Positions 43,626 through 55,482 of a DNA stretch of 64,000 nt are shown here, piece by piece. The notes under the pieces are model-generated. The model worked only from the letters and a program-made list of their open reading frames with translations, ran no database searches and was not told the DNA's origin. Numbering within the stretch: position 1 is the first letter of the stretch; each line of letters starts with the position of its first letter. This DNA comes from Yponomeuta sedellus. Lineage: Eukaryota; Arthropoda; Insecta; Lepidoptera; Yponomeutidae. Where the stretch lies: assembly GCA_934045075.1 (NCBI GenBank), contig OW203745.1:13736184-13800183 (forward strand), written 5' to 3'. A program made the translations under genes and the position numbers.

Positions 43626-43961
43626 CCTTAGCACGGGTTAGTGCTTAAAAAGAATATAATCATGTGGGTACAGCGATATCGTTCCGATGTAAAAACCTAA
43701 CTGCATATTAAGGTACTCGGGGCTGCAAGTGATGCAAATTACTTCAGCCAGATGTGTCGCTGCCGATACGTAATACACAGAATATTGTAAAGAGGTTCGA
43801 AATTTCACTGATGCTGAGAAGTCGCACATTAGCTCAGTTGGGAGAGCGCTGGCACGGTTAGCCAGAGGTCGTGGGTTCGAGACCCGGCATGGGTGGAATT
43901 TTTAGCCTCTAAATTGGTTTTTAAAATTGTCCTTAGCACGGATTAGTGCATTAAAAAGAAT
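43626..43961 (+). mobile_element. SINE-A copy 8: tail, full unit, tail; TSD
   Basis: TSD atgacaat (43618-43625, 43962-43969). Starts in a tail (ccttagcacgggttagtgct), then leader, head and a second tail: partial tandem without the inverted cap. Confidence 0.9.
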
Positions 43962-43969
43962 ATGACAAT

Positions 43970-44264
43970 AAAAGTGTTACTTTGTTAGTTAGATCTACCA
44001 TTCAAGAGTGTACAGTCTGTGAGCTTTCAGAATATATATACCTCGGCTACTATGGGATAGAATGGGATATATACCTGTAACAGAAATATCGGAACCAATA
44101 TGACACTTAATTTTGAAAAACTTTTAAAAATTGTGAAGAAAAGTTGTATACAGAGCAGGAAGTAGTATTACCTACACTCGTGTGCTTTCGGCGAAAACCG
44201 AAGCCTACTCTAGAGCCCGAGGTATATTCTAAAAGCTAACAGACTGTAGCTACGCATAGCTAGG
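43970..44264. other. unassigned stretch
   Basis: Nothing recognised. Confidence 0.35.
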
Positions 44265-44635
44265 TGTTATAAAATAAGTGATGATGGTGAGAAATGATGC
44301 CTTCAAAGAACTTGTAAAGTACACGTAGTGCAAAAAGGGCTACCTACTATAACGTGAAGGATTGTTTAAATGTCAATGATGTTTGGAAATTTTATTACAG
44401 TCAGTACATTGCATGAGTTCTATGTTTTATAATAAATTTATGTAAACTCTGTCAATTAAGGACTTTGAAAAGACTAAGCTTGGCGTTTTTTTGTCCACTA
44501 AGTTTGGCGTTTTCTCTAAAATGATAAAGATTTTGTAATGGACAGCTGGCTCAAATTGTAACGTTCATAAATTCGCAGTTTCTGTGCTATTTTGATCAAA
44601 ACCTTTGAAACGAATGCACGTAAAATTGATGAAAA
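44265..44635 (+). mobile_element. LINE-J 3' end, copy 3
   Basis: Encodes, with a stop and a 4-bp insertion, FKELVKYT, CKKGY and NVKDCLNVNDVWK, aligned to the end of the RT at 14893. The 3' UTR then matches ('ggacagctggctcaaattgt' for the usual tggacacctagtttgaattg). Older than the 14708 copy. Confidence 0.75.
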
Positions 44636-46143
44636 CGCGAAAATCTTGTAGGAATCTTTTAATCTGTCTTTTTCTAGTTTTGCAATGACAATGTCCCATT
44701 TTTAAAAAGTAGACATAATAATATAAAACGCTATCAAAAAGTTAAATACTTAAAAAAGGTTGATTGGCCGGTCGGCAACAACCTTTTTGATTTGTTTGAT
44801 TTGATAGGAATCAAAGTCTGTGCTCTAAAGGGTATTTAGGGTTAACTGAAGCCAAAATACCGGCCAGTTCCTGGCACGCCGCACGCAAACTATCAGGTCA
44901 ATCAACAAAGTAATAGAAGGGTTTCCCTTGGTTAGGTGCAAGATCAGGTTGAGAAGTAAATTATTATCAGCCTATTTTAATTTCGTTTAATGTCCCGAAA
45001 TGGCCAAAAAACGATTGGAGGGTCCGCGCGCGCCGGGGTGAGCGTGGCAAATGCCAGCCTAGCTTTATGGCCAGTCCGACGCTGTGTGCCAGGAGACGCT
45101 AAGTCAGTGAGTTGAATACCTACCATTCAAGGGTGTTCGGTGGCCAACCAGACATTGCAACCCAACCGATCTTTCAGAAATATAAAATGCTCACTTTTTA
45201 CGCTCTTTATATTCTTGAGGTCTGTGAATTCGTCAAAAGAAACCTGGCGCTATTTGAAATGCATACGAATGAAAATAAAAGAACATTGAGGCATAAAACG
45301 CTTACCTATCCTTAAGTTTATCTCGAGCTTTTTAGACGAAATAGTTATTACATGGCAATAAAAATATTTCATTCCCTGCCAAAAGACAAAAACCATAAGG
45401 AAAATAAGAAAACTTCCGGAAAATAGAATCGACAAAGCGTTTTCTAACTGGTTGGTTCAAAAATGTATATACAGATTACTTTAAAGTCTAATGACTTTTA
45501 AATGCATCAATGACATCTTACATTCTTGACATTGCATAATAATCTTCTAAATAGTACAGCATTTCTAATTTTTTTATTATAATATTTGTGTACCATACTA
45601 TGGTGCTACACGCTTGCCCCTAACAATGTACTTTGTAAAACCTACATGTACCGTGTTTGCTGACAAATAAAGACTTGAAACGTAACATGAGGAATCACCA
45701 CGCATTTGATAAAAACTTGTGAAAGCTACTATACAGCAACGTATGTTGATGCTTCGTGGCTTCTGGGGTTCGGGGATATCACCGTTAGAACAAGTAGTCA
45801 GCGCGTTGACTGCAGTGTGTGTGATGTGGGAAGAGGGAAGATCATCATCATCTACATCATTATCTTCGCAATCAGCCGGTGTAAGTCTAGGACTAAAATG
45901 AACTGTGAGATGAATGATACTTCACTAATAATGAGGACGTGACGGCTGGTCCGTGGCCATTAAGGAGATGGCATAAATAGGTTCAACCGTACATTATATA
46001 AAACACTTACCCCGTTATTCATAATAGTCTGCTAACTTAAAGCGTTGCTAATTCTCTCTCTGTCTTCTTCTATTGACCTAATCAGAGCTTTTGTGCCAAA
46101 TTTCATAAGTTTATATGGCTTTCCTGTTAATGTCAGATAATAC
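44636..46143. other. unassigned, no gene
   Basis: A LINE-like end at about 45600-45690 ('tttgctgacaaataaagact'). 45000-45110 is GC-rich and unidentified. Reading frames have no motif. Confidence 0.4.
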
Positions 46144-46345
46144 GACGACCTCTGTGGCGTAGCGGTAGCGCATCTGCCTACCATGCCCCGGGTTCGAATC
46201 CCGGCTGGGGACAAAATCAAGCCCAGGTCTTGGATGTTTACATGTTTGTGATGTCGATGTTTCTGATTCCGACGACACAGGGTATCCTAGTGTGGGGCCA
46301 GAAGTAATATATGCCTTTGTATGTAAATGTAATGTTATGTAAATA
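46144..46345 (+). mobile_element. SINE-B, full length
   Basis: acgacctctgtggcgtagcg, an 8-bp deletion in the loop, B box gggttcgaatcccggc, body and (ATGTT)n. Confidence 0.85.
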
Positions 46346-46836
46346 TATATTTTCCCCACTGATTTCCAAGATTTCCATTGGTGAAAAGTGGAACAACCCA
46401 TACCCAACAACTACCTAACCGGTTGGAAGTTCTGTGCTTAGCTAGTCTTTGCGCAGACTGGGTTAAGCCCACCGGGAGATACGCCTATAATGCTGCTAAA
46501 TTGTAAATGCCCGCCTTAACTCCGGTTAGGTTCGAATTTCGACTGTTTAAATTATGCATCGTAACGGTCCTCATATGTGGTTTCAATGTGCGCACGTCGG
46601 TAAAGTCGCAGCTGTTGGAAATTGAAAAAATATTTTAACGAACCTTCGTTTGCGAGGTCGTTTCGATTTCTGACCGGGCGTCTTCACCAGCTCACTCTAT
46701 ATCTATTAAAGAATATTCAGTTACAGGTGTTTCTTTTTTTAACACTTCAATGTGAGAAATTTTAACTTGTTGCGTTTGCACGATTAAAATTAACATTGTG
46801 TGATTTTTTTCTATCGTTGTCAGTAAAATTCTACAA
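46346..46836. other. unassigned stretch
   Basis: Nothing recognised. Confidence 0.35.
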
Positions 46837-46859
46837 TTTAGCCTCTAAATAGGTTTTTT
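46837..46859 (+). mobile_element. SINE-A stub, 23 bp with 11-bp TSD
   Basis: tttagcctctaaataggttt plus three T, flanked by aaattctacaa on both sides (46826-46836, 46860-46870). An extreme 5' truncation: only the sequence after the tRNA-like part was inserted. Confidence 0.8.
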
Positions 46860-47131
46860 AAATTCTACAAGTTTTAATGTCTCACAATCTTTAGAAGATT
46901 ATCTCCATTTGACGCACACTAAAATGTGAAGTATAGGACAAATCGTTTGAAGTATCTCGGTTATTAAAAGTAACGCGAGTTCTTTAAAGAAACCGTTTTA
47001 TCGACTTACCTCGGGCAGAGGATAAGTCTTGCCATCCATCGAGGTAATGTAGCGAGCATACTGGGGACCCTCCCGAGAGGTGGCGATGATCTAGGCGCAG
47101 TAATTGGCTTTTAAGTAGTGTTTTTAATTAA

Positions 47132-47345
47132 CTGATGGCCTTGGTGGCGCAGCGGTTTGGCACGCTGACTGTAAAACCGAAGGTCTCGGGTTCGATCCCC
47201 GGCCGAGTCAAACTAGGAACCGAACTTTTCTTGTTTGTCTTGGGTCTTGGATGTTATCTATGTATTCATTGTATTAAATCTATCGTCGAGTTACCACCTA
47301 TAACACAAGTCATTTAGTTGTACTTATTATAGGGCTAACGAGATC
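47132..47345 (+). mobile_element. SINE-F copy 1
   Basis: tRNA-like head gccttggtggcgcagcggtt, 'gactgtaaaaccgaaggtct', B box cgggttcgatccccggccga; body 'acacaagtcatttagttgta', 'ggctaacgagatctg'. Confidence 0.8.
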
Positions 47346-48342
47346 TGTTTAATATGCCCATGAATATTTATTGATTATTTTTATTATTATTCATATATTC
47401 AGGTTTGTTTTGTTAGTATTTAGATTTAGTTTATAATTAGTAATACATATTTAGATATGAAGTAAATAAGTATTGTATATAAGTAATATAAATTGTAAGA
47501 CCAAGAGCATCCGCCAACAAACTCTTGTATGCACTTTGGCAGAAACAAAAAAAAAAGTGAATTTTTTAATTATCTTAATATTAATAACCACAAAGCCGAT
47601 GTATACAGGGCGTCCCAAAGTTATGGGCCATGAAGGGAAAGTACCTTAAATATCGTAGATAGGGTATTTTGCTGAAAATGTATGTTATTTTACCTATGTT
47701 ATTTTAAAAGATAGTAATTCTGCATTCAAAGATTTTCTAAAAATTACTTGCCTTGTCTGGGAATCGAACCGACTTAAATTAAAAAAAGACACCACTTTTA
47801 AGATGCCAATCGAAAAAATGGCCAAAAACTAATAACTCTTCTTAAGTAACATAGTATTTTAAAAGAAAGGAACAGCGTGAAATTAATAATTTTAATCAAA
47901 TTAAAAACATACATGAAACTGCCGTAGTCAATTTAGTAATTAATTAATTCTCTAACTAATTAATATAGTAATATTGTAACATGATGTAATTAAGTTTTGT
48001 ATGTTTGTGTCAAAAAAGATTATTATTATTATTAAATTCACTCGCACAAAGGTGCTATAAAAACATACGAAAAACATTAAATAAAATTTAAAAAACGTTT
48101 AAAGAGCCATCTGTTTTCGCTCACTCTAACTAATAACGCCGGTGATAGCATTAGTAACTGTGAAGTATTCTCTCCTTCTCGTGCCAATATCAAACCACTG
48201 GTTCCCAAGTGGAAGCACAGAGGTCAGGAAGATGAGCAACGGAAATAAATTCAGTAACAAAAAAACTTAGCATTTACGATAACATAGCCAATTACGGATC
48301 TCAACGGAATTACGTATAATTTTGTTGCAGATTATTGTAAGT
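47346..48342. other. LINE tail, small DNA element end, unassigned
   Basis: 47500-47550 LINE tail ('catccgccaacaaactcttg'). 47604-47830 begins 'tatacagggcgtcccaaagt', like one end of a DNA element; no partner end found. (ATT)n at 48018-48036. Confidence 0.4.
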
Positions 48343-48444
48343 TTTTAAGTTTTATACATCATTACCACTAACAAAGGAAAAGTTACAAATAAATTTTAAG
48401 TTTTTTACATCATTACCACTAACAAAGGAAAAGTTACAAATAAA
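48343..48444. repeat. 51-bp tandem duplication
   Basis: Two adjacent copies of ttttaagttt..catcattaccactaacaa.. differing at one base. Confidence 0.9.
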
Positions 48445-49077
48445 TGACTATCTTTTTTTACAATTGTGTTGAAGTTATTGACCAAAAGTGATCAAAAATA
48501 ACGATAGAAAAAACATCTCACTGTGTGGTGTGTGAATGCGTGAGGTGTGTGTGTGTGAGTTATATGTTTGACAATCGTTCGATTGTTTTTGAACGTTTGT
48601 TTTGAATGTATGAAAGGATCTACCTCACTAAATTGTTTTTGTCACATAACCTAACCAGAATAGATTTTTTTTCGTATGGTTGGTCCTGCGGAAGGGCACA
48701 TGCAGAAGGCGAGTGTGCCTGGTCCGCCGTGACGTCACGTGATGTCCAAGCTCACTCAGAAGAATCCACGAAGAACGCTGTACAGTGCCGCAATGTCTAT
48801 TACGATACGTCGGTCTTGTGGGAGAGACAGTCAATGTTCGCAAATCTCCTCATAAGTGTCACAGCACATGCCAGTTTTATACCTAATTAAAGAAACTTAT
48901 GAATTTCGTTGGATTCGTTCTATTTTGTACTTAGTGCCATCTATCGGACGTCTCCTGGACTAGCAACGATGCACCCGCAGGCTGGGAACAAGACGTTCTT
49001 GCGTTCCTCCTTATCACGCAGATAGCCCTCAGAGGTCACTAAGCGCGTGTTTGCTGCGAACATAGCATGAAATTTAT
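48445..49077. other. unassigned stretch
   Basis: A 94-codon open frame at 48606-48890 has no motif, no signal and an unremarkable composition; left uncalled. Confidence 0.35.
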
Positions 49078-49172
49078 CATTGGTACGTGCCCGCACAGGG
49101 AATCAAACCTGGGTCTCTCGATTCCTAGTCCATTGTTCTACCTACTGATTTACTACCACCGTCGCAGATAGG
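49078..49172 (-). mobile_element. SINE-E head
   Basis: attggtacgtgcccgcacag, 'gtccattgttctacctactg', 'actaccaccg'. Confidence 0.65.
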
Positions 49173-49844
49173 TGCATGCAAGAAAAATATACGAAACGAT
49201 ACGAAATACGAAACATTTTAAAATTAGACTAACACGATTGGCTATTTCAAGCACAATAAAAGTATTCCTTCACTTTAGCCGGTAGTATTACTACTTATAT
49301 GACACAATAATTGAAGTTGACAAGTGTGAAATGTTAAATAAATCTTAGAGAAAAAATGGAAACCATTTTCGTTTTTTAATTATGTCTAATATCTGTATTA
49401 ATTTATTTAATAGATACACAGTGGCAAAACACCTGTGAAGTCTCATAAATCTGTGCCTAAATCGAGCTCTGATTGCATTTATATAATAAATCTGAAGAGA
49501 CATAATGCTACTTAAGTGTTAGCTTAGTGGGATAACCAGTATTGTATCAAACATGAGATATTATATTACAGTACCTATTACCTTCGCTTACAATTATCAA
49601 AAACAACAAAATCGGTATCATTTCAAAGTAGAATTAAACGGCTAATTACTGCACTTTTGGCGATAACATACGATAAATTCCACAATTCCGTTCCTCGCGA
49701 TTTACACGACTGCCGAAAAATTGCTTATGTGATTCGCGAATCTGTGCGCCTGGAGACCAAACATTTGATGCTACGGCCTGGGCCACCCTGTATGGATGTG
49801 GGACCAGGGCGCGAAAGGGAAGTTTACTCGTTCAGTCTGGCGTC
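49173..49844. other. unassigned stretch
   Basis: No gene seen; the frame at 49657-49890 runs into a 5S-SINE and is accidental. Confidence 0.35.
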
Positions 49845-49949
49845 AGTGAATTTGGACGGTCACTCATCCTGCACCTGGCCGCGCCTGTAGTTGCTTAACT
49901 CAAATGATTGATTCCAATCACTCTATTCGACTAGGCCACGAGTGCTTCG
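49845..49949 (-). mobile_element. 5S-SINE head fragment
   Basis: Only the 5S-derived head remains (acggtcactcatcctgcacc to 'ggccacgagtgcttc'). Confidence 0.75.
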
Positions 49950-50944
49950 TGGGTTTTTATGACTTATGGGTCATAAAATTACTATTAACATGATTTGAGA
50001 GATTGGTCTGACGCTTTTTACAAAAACGATTGATATTTTTTTTCCATAGGTGGCACTTGTGCTTCTGCTTGGAGCCCTTTAAGTTAGGACCCCTCTACTA
50101 AATTGGAAGTGTGCGAAGGCCTTTAGTAGGGTATAAAACACCTGATATGAATAACTTTTTTATGTCTTAGGCCCGCGAATGGTGCGATGCCGCGAAAATT
50201 GGCGTGATGGAGAAACCTACTATTTACTTAATTTCTGTTAAACAATCAACAGCTGCTTAACAGTTGTACATGAAATAAATTTATAGTTAAAGGCCAATTA
50301 TAAATCTACAACTAATTCAGTGTTAAATCCCTTCAATGTGTACTTTCCCCTAATATTGTTATTTATTATTTGATACTATCGTCACGCTCATTATCTAAAT
50401 TCACACCAAAAGGCGGCTCTTCGTTCAGCCTTTTAATGAAAAGGCTAGTTTTTCGTCAGCCAAGTGGTCGAACGTTCTAGACCATGCTGTATTATAACTA
50501 AGATGCTAGCCATGAAATCGTATGCCGCCGCCGCCTAATACTCTTCCTAGGTGTGTAATTGAAAGGCTGATTTAATGAGTTGGCGGCGCGACATCTGCAC
50601 AGTGCGAGGCGGCGGAGGACTTGGCCAAGCGCACTCTCTGCGGCTTGATTCTTATGTTATCTTTTCTCCCAAATTTTTGTGTGAAATTTTTATCTTATTA
50701 TTAGACTATTAAATAATATTATCTCTACGTATCACACATACGCAATTTGTAAGTGGATTTTTTATAAGCTTTGGTAATAATTAATCTGATAATGATAATG
50801 CAAATTTTAGTACGCAAAATATTATGCAGGTGTAGGTAGGTATGTACTGTAAATTTATCCTTAATTGTTCATTTTAGTACACCGATTTAACGTATTGAAC
50901 AGATTCTACCGGTAAAGTAGTATCTAAAATATAAATGTAATAAA
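49950..50944. other. unassigned stretch with GC-richer patch
   Basis: 50510-50640 ('gtatgccgccgccgcctaat', 'gtgcgaggcggcggaggact') stands out in composition; no frame or repeat recognised. Confidence 0.35.
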
Positions 50945-51306
50945 TGAAGCGCTCGTGGCCTAGCCGAACCAAGCAATTGGAATCAATCACTTGAGTTAAG
51001 CAACAACAAACGCTGTCAGGTGCAGGATCGATGACCGTCCCGTGACTAGCGTTTCCGTTCTTCCCAAGGCACGCTAAGCCGTTGGTGCCGGCTGTCATGT
51101 AATGGCAGTCATTAAGCCATGTCAGAGGCTTTATAGGCGGCTTGATAACTTCTGACAGTAAGGCCCGCCAATGTCTTACTATCCTCCACTAACCCGGTAT
51201 GGCCCCGTGGTGGAGTATCGCCTAACCTTTCTGCGAGGCAGGAAGAGACCCGTGCTTCAGCAGTGGGGACATACACCAATGTGTATGTCCCCACTGCTGA
51301 AGCACT
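50945..51306 (+). mobile_element. 5S-SINE ending in a hairpin
   Basis: Full head (caacaacaaacgctgtcagg) to tail; the last 26 bases (51251-51276) are repeated inverted at 51281-51306 with a 4-nt loop, i.e. the tail folds back on itself. Confidence 0.85.
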
Positions 51307-51377
51307 GTAAACTATACTTATGTGCAATAAAAGTTTTAATAATAATAATAACGTATGAGATAAGAAGCTGCCAAATT

Positions 51378-51627
51378 AGTGGCGGGCCTCACTGTCAGAA
51401 GTTATCAAACCGCCCATAAGGCGTCTGACATGGCTTAACGACTGCCATTATATGACAACCGGCACCAACGACTTAACGTTCCTTGCGAAGCATGGAAACG
51501 CTCAGAAAAATGCCACGAGCGGTAGTCACGGAAAGGTCAGCCCACCCTACACCTGACCGCGACTCTTATTGCTTAACTCAAGTGATTGCTTCCAATCACT
51601 CGGTTCGTCTAGGCCACAAGCGCTTCA
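51378..51627 (-). mobile_element. 5S-SINE, 3'-truncated
   Basis: tggcgggcctcactgtcaga to 'gtctaggccacaagcgcttc'. Confidence 0.8.
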
Positions 51628-51833
51628 ACCAGTCACTATTCAGGAAACATCGGGAAGAAATCCGAGTTTGTTCACGATGTTTAAGATGACCTAGGCGCTT
51701 GTAATCGACAATCCTTGGTGAATAAGCTCATATTTTCTTTCTAGGGAAGAAGACACGTGCTCTTACAACCAAAGAATAAGGACTAACATTCATAATAAAG
51801 CGCTCGAGGCCAAGTCGAGCCGAACCGAAGTTC
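51628..51833. repeat. spacer shared with 62650-63100, plus 5S-SINE head scrap
   Basis: ctattcaggaaacatcggga, 'gaccaaggcgct-type' text 'cctaggcgcttgtaatcgac', 'cttacaaccaaagaataagg' all recur inverted at 62650-63100. A 5S-SINE head scrap (aaagcgctcgaggcc) follows at 51806. Confidence 0.75.
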
Positions 51834-52751
51834 GAACCCGTGTGCCCTTCCGCTTCCGTTCCTACTGATTCATCCTGAACCAGTGGGAAAGGTAAGTGGC
51901 AAGGGCCGGTGCACCCTGGGCGTCAGTAACTTCTCTTTATGGGATATTGCTGGCCAGCGGCGAAAAATCAGGCATGAGGGGTCGCGTGGGCCCTGTTTCA
52001 CTATGTGCAGCGGGACCCAGTCGACCAACCGATTGAAGGACCGACTAGGGGGGTGCTGCTGTGCGGAAGCGCGCGCGCCTCGTACCAGTCGGACCAGAGT
52101 GGCCGTGGGCGGTGGGTCGGGGGGCCCTCTGCCTCCATCACGGCGGGTCGGAAGGCGCCCTTGCGTGTTCCGAGGGCGCCTTCTAGCACAGAGGGGGCCC
52201 GCGCGCTCGCTCTCCGCCTTCTCTGCTTTCAGAGAAGTGCTGGTGGGCGACGCGACGGGCCTCGCAGCGACGCGCCGCCGCCCCCCTCTCAAGTAGCGAT
52301 GGGATGGAGGGGGCGGCGCGTTGGGGCGTGTGGGGGCCAATAGGTGAAAATGGCCCCCATGCGCTCCAACAAGGAGATGCGCCGCCCTCCTCTAGTCCCA
52401 TTGGACCAGATAACGATGAGATGGAGGGGACGGCGCGTTGGGACGTGTGGGGGCCAAACCCCTCGCGCACTTGGCCCTTATACGCTCCAACGAGGAGATG
52501 CAGCGTTTCCTTGCCCCGTCGTATGAGTCGATGCGATGGGGCAGGGACGCCGCCGAAGGAGTGCCCGCAAGGGCGACCGCAGACGGGGTCGCGGTAGTGT
52601 GCGTAAGCGTTCCCGTAGCCCCGTGGAGGAACACCCCAGGAGTTTTAGTCGGTATACCGCCCTTTTCAGGGCGGGGAGTCCGACATAATTAGCGCGCTCC
52701 CCCGAGCCGGTGGTACCCGTAATAGGGTTTCTCCAGGGTAACAAAAAAAAA
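51834..52751 (+). mobile_element. GC-rich poly(A) retroposon, copy 2
   Basis: Aligns along its length with 25790-26697 (gaaggaccgactaggggggt, 'agaagtgctggtgggcgacg', 'accccaggagttttagtcgg') and ends in an A-run. Lacks about 40 bp at the left; TSD not clear. The chance frames differ from those of copy 1. Confidence 0.8.
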
Positions 52752-53425
52752 GGATTGTAAGACAGTGGCGGGCCTTACGTTAAGCCGCTGGTGCCAGCTG
52801 TTGACAGATGGCAGTGGCAGTACCCAAGTAACATTTTAGGTTCTGAAAAGGTTTTTAGCAGGTTCTAAAACCCTTCTAGGATAAGGCAAGGTTCTGGGAA
52901 ACTAGCTGAATTGGTTCTGTAGCCCAAAAGGGCCCGACCCACAGCGTTGTCAGGAGCTAGTGTTCAGGAGCAAATAGCAAATCCCAAAAACTAAATTTAA
53001 CCTGTTCAGAACTTGTGTGTAAGTCTTGAATTAGCTCGGATTTGGAATTGAAATAGCCTTGTTAGCCGGGTAAAGGATTACGAAAATACAAGGAGGTGTT
53101 CTTAGGATTGGTAAAGTTATATTTAGCTTTGCTCATTCAATTAGTTCTTGTTTGAATAGTATTATGCTTTTCTGACATGCTGATAATAAAATGGATGATT
53201 TAATATTTCGTAGACAATTTGTTATAGATAATTGGATGCTGTTATTGCTTGTAGGGGTTTGTCAGTTTCATTGGGACTGTTATAGTTTATTGATGACTGT
53301 TATATTTTACAATACCTCTGTAAAATTCATAGGCCCTCTAAAATACTTTGTTTTATATGATTTAGGTATTAAAAACTATTGATAATATTTTCAAATTATA
53401 TGCGAAAAAAGGTGAAACGAGAATT
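52752..53425. other. 5S-SINE scrap and unassigned
   Basis: 52752-52815 is a mosaic of 5S-SINE body pieces ('gtaagacagtggcgggcctt', 'taagccgctggtgccagctg'). The rest is unassigned; 52830-53050 repeats 'ggttctgaaaagg / ggttctaaaaccc'-like words. Confidence 0.4.
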
Positions 53426-53869
53426 AAAAACCTATTTAAAGGCTAAAAATAACACAGTTATTCTCTGTATTACTATTCTCTGTCTTATTCTCTGTATTAA
53501 TAATACAGATATTCTCTGTATTACGTTGTTATTTTTAGCCTCTAAATAGGTTTTTAAAATTGTCCTTAGCACGGGTTAGTGCATTAAAATTAAAAATAGT
53601 ATAATCATGTGGGTACAGCGATATCATTCCGATGTAAAAACCTAACTGCAAAGTAGGTAGTCGGGGCTGTAAGTGATGCAATCTACTTCAGCCAGATGTC
53701 GCTGCCTGTACTTAATACAGAGAATAGTGTAAAGAGGTTCGAAATTTCACTGATGCCGGTGAGTCGCCCATTGGCTCAGTTGGATAGAGCGCTGGCACGG
53801 ATAGCCAGAGGTCGAGGGTTCGAATCCCGACATGGGTGGAATTTTTAGCCTCTAAATAGGTTTTTAAAT
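53426..53869 (+). mobile_element. SINE-A copy 9: inverted cap, tandem tail, full unit
   Basis: aaaacctatttaaaggctaa (inverted cap), a scrambled run of 'tattctctgtatta' repeats, direct tail, leader atcatgtgggtacagcgata, tRNA-like head and 3' end. Same plan as copies 4 and 7; TSD not clear. Confidence 0.85.
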
Positions 53870-54012
53870 TGTAATTATTTCATAAAAAAATCCGATTTCA
53901 ATAAGCAAAAAATGGCCGACTTTGTTCTAGAACCTAGAAGTTTCGGAGTTAACTAATTTAGAACAAATAAGCCCTGGTCCAAGTCTTTTTGGAATTGAAA
54001 ATGCTTAATAGG
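53870..54012. other. unassigned stretch
   Basis: Between two SINE-A copies; includes the left TSD of the next one. Confidence 0.35.
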
Positions 54013-54349
54013 TTATACTATTTTTTTATTTTTAATGCACTAACCCGTGCTAAGGACAATTTTAAAAACCTATTTAGAGGCTTAAAATTCCATCCATGCC
54101 GGGATTCGAACCCGCGACCTCTGGCTATCCGTGCCAGCGCTCTTTCCAACTGAGCTAATGGGCTTACTTAAGCCAGATGTCGCTGCCTGTACGTAATACA
54201 GAGAATAGTGTAAAGAGGTTCGAAATTTCACTGATGCCGGTGAGTCGCCCATTAGCTCAGTTGGAAAGAGCGCTGGCACGGATAGTCAGAGGTCACGGGT
54301 TCGAATCCCGGCATGGGTGGAATTCTTAGCCTCTAAATAGGTTTTTAAT
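54013..54349 (+). mobile_element. SINE-A copy 10, hairpin with 13-bp TSD
   Basis: TSD aatgcttaatagg (54000-54012, 54350-54362). Inverted tail and tRNA-like head (54030-54163), then leader and head in direct orientation: two tRNA-like parts facing each other inside one insertion. Confidence 0.9.
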
Positions 54350-54362
54350 AATGCTTAATAGG

Positions 54363-54842
54363 ACTCTCAAAAGGAGCAACCGGTATATTAAAGGGCTAAA
54401 TCAGGGCTTCCTGGTAAGAGCCTGGCTTAATTGGTTTTTGTTTATTCAAACTGGCCCTGTGTAAGAGCTTGTAAGTCTGTGATAAGGCAGATTGCGCAAT
54501 GAAACAACTTTTTGCGGCATATTCTTTCAAGAGCGCTTGGCAAAATCAGACCGAAAAAAGTGATTTAGTGAATACAGGCTGTTACAAATTGCATTTTTTT
54601 TAAAAAGGTTGAGAGCCTCCGTTTTATTGTTTATGCCATGTTAATTAAACTAGTTAAGTTAAACAAAACTTATTTAAGTAGGCACAGTTCTGAAATACTT
54701 TTGGGTACCTTTAGATAAAAACGCAAGGAGGAAGATACGGTAGACTGTGGTCAAGAAAATACTTAGTTCCTATTCCGTTATTCAATTCATTTATTTCAAA
54801 TATAAAAAAACCATATAAATTTGTTAGTAATCTTATTTTAAT
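54363..54842. other. unassigned stretch
   Basis: Nothing recognised. Confidence 0.35.
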
Positions 54843-54850
54843 GTTAGTAC

Positions 54851-55474
54851 CAAAGAGCATATAAACGAAGTAGAGTGACAATCCCATACAAAAAATCGTA
54901 CTCCGCTAGGAAGCTGAAATGCCCGTTGACGCATAGATGTCGCCACGATCTCGTCAGCGACGTTCGAATTAGCTAAAAAAATGTAGCGCTATTTATGCAT
55001 TACCCCCTAATGATGGCACAACCTTGCGCTCATTAGGGGAGGGCTATGTCTAGCAATGGACTAATATAGTCTGAAGAAGCATAAGATGTAGCGCTATCTA
55101 TCGGTACTTTGACAATCCATTTAAACGGCAAGTGAGCCAATAGTTTGTTGAGAATTGTATTTATACGCATACATTGTCGATTTATTTCAATAAGCAAAAT
55201 TCAAACATACTCTAGCAATTTCAATGAATAGGAACGCAAGACCGTGTTATAAATGAAGGCGCCATCTACCATATTTTGATTTAACTATTTAGGATTTGGA
55301 AGAAGAAGCTGACTACAAGGGTAAGATCGGTTTGCTAGATCAATAGCAAGGAGAATAGGTAGTGTTTTTCCTAGTCGTAAAACTAGTAGCGTCACCTATC
55401 GCATATTTATGAACTAAATTGCGAATTACGTTAGAAAGTATGCAGATTGTCACTCTATGTGTATATTCTCTTTA
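54851..55474. mobile_element. hAT-like inverted-repeat element with 8-bp TSD
   Basis: TSD gttagtac (54843-54850, 55475-55482); TIRs of about 32 bp (aaagagcatataaacgaagt / complement of 'ctatgtgtatattctcttt', both leading into agagtgacaat). 8-bp TSDs fit the hAT superfamily. No transposase. SINE-D fragment inside at 54993. Confidence 0.75.
54993..55085 (+). mobile_element. SINE-D 3' end, 93 bp, with TSD
   Basis: TSD atgtagcgctat (54981-54992, 55086-55097). ttatgcattaccccctaatg to 'gactaatatagtctgaagaa'. Confidence 0.85.
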
Positions 55475-55482
55475 GTTAGTAC

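Noticed and set aside
48606..48890. 94-codon ORF
   Set aside because: No recognisable motif, partner exon or splice context; could be chance.
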